A stretch of DNA of 64,000 nucleotides, taken from NCBI GenBank assembly GCA_022578965.1, contig MU400705.1, positions 1 to 64,000 on the forward strand, read 5' to 3'. This DNA is from Xylaria sp. FL1777 (Eukaryota; Ascomycota; Sordariomycetes; Xylariales; Xylariaceae). The notes under the pieces were generated by a model that saw nothing but the letters and a program-made list of their open reading frames with translations, was not told the origin of the DNA and did no database searches. The position numbers and the translations under genes are program-made. Positions 63,669 to 64,000 of this stretch are shown here, in pieces. Within the stretch, counting starts at the first letter, position 1; each line of letters opens with the position of its first letter.

Positions 63669-63971
63669 ACTATAAAAAATGTTAGTTGTAAACTTTTCGT
63701 TTTTTTGGCCTTGTACTAAGTAGCAATCTGTTAAACGTGCCGCTATGCTGTTCTTAGGCAGAAAATTATAGCGCATTTAAAAAGCCATGCTTACTAAGAT
63801 TTAAAACCTAAAAAGCAACGCTAGATCTTAAACACTATATGCCAACAACCTGCCTTCTTTCACACACAAAACAACCTTGCTACGTTTGTACTCTTACTAC
63901 CAACTTTAGCTCTTATCCCGTACTTAAAAGACCTAGTTCCTAATAGGCTAGCGTATTAAAAATGCTACTAT

Positions 63972-63990
63972 ATAGCTTGCTAAGCTATTA
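63972..63990. other. Small inverted repeat at the window edge
   Basis: ATAGCTT, GCT, AAGCTAT: a seven-base stem with a three-base loop. No role can be assigned. Confidence 0.35.
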
Positions 63991-64000
63991 TAATATAGCA

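Larger units (their letters stand above)
63255..64000. other. Right flank, little mutated, no gene recognised
   Basis: Similarity to the units ends here and TC and CC dinucleotides become frequent (CAACCTGCCTTCTTTCACAC). GGTTAGG at 63269-63275 may be a remnant of the telomere-type motif. It also contains a 14-bp palindrome, an A8C repeat and a terminator-like hairpin. A 62-codon minus frame (63204-63392) runs across the border of C and is unlikely to be real. The last 330 bp hold no open frame of note. Confidence 0.6.

Noticed and set aside
1..64000. Mitochondrial genome, plastid or naturally AT-rich protist (for example Plasmodium-like)
   Set aside because: Graded C-to-T differences between tandem copies, with copy C near half G+C in places, show the AT bias was acquired by mutation; no organelle genes or tRNAs were seen.

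Overview
The window looks like a heavily mutated, gene-poor block of a filamentous ascomycete-type fungal nuclear genome. I infer this from three things: extreme AT richness (only 6 of the first 60 bases are G or C), repeats that differ almost only by C-to-T and G-to-A changes as in repeat-induced point mutation (RIP), and short TTAGGG telomere-type repeats at repeat borders. I found no intact gene, tRNA, rRNA or CRISPR array. The genus cannot be named from this sequence.

Positions 1-20499 are old, saturated repeat debris. The strand bias changes block by block: T-rich 1-3200, A-rich 3700-10720, T-rich 11431-16184. The block holds a 26-bp minisatellite (3416-3519), a 71-bp direct repeat pair 7,091 bp apart (3630 and 10721), two less mutated islands (11184-11430 and 16185-16330) bracketing a 5-kb degenerate block, and a weak terminal-inverted-repeat candidate (16326 / 20207).

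Positions 20500-63254 hold three head-to-tail copies of one large unit. Copy A (20500-36359) and copy C (47515-63254) are full length at about 15.8 kb. Copy B (36360-47514) lacks the last third or so. Each copy begins with a pyrimidine tract followed by GGGTTAGGGTTAG. Mutation load falls from left to right: A is saturated, B intermediate, C mild. Inside, the unit carries at least ten minisatellite-like arrays, a long inverted repeat, and remains of probable minus-strand coding sequence. B and C share an inserted palindrome of about 90 bp and a 44-bp duplication, both absent from A.

Positions 63255-64000 are a much less mutated right flank that keeps many TC and CC dinucleotides.

Two points stand out. 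In a hand-aligned stretch of A against C, 21 of 22 cytosines preceded by a pyrimidine became T, against 4 of 17 preceded by a purine; canonical fungal RIP depends instead on the following base (CpA). Second, the decay gradient and the rightward TTAGGG orientation fit serial addition of a telomere-associated unit, loosely like yeast Y' elements, with the youngest copy on the right. The gradient and motifs are seen directly; the telomere model is inference.
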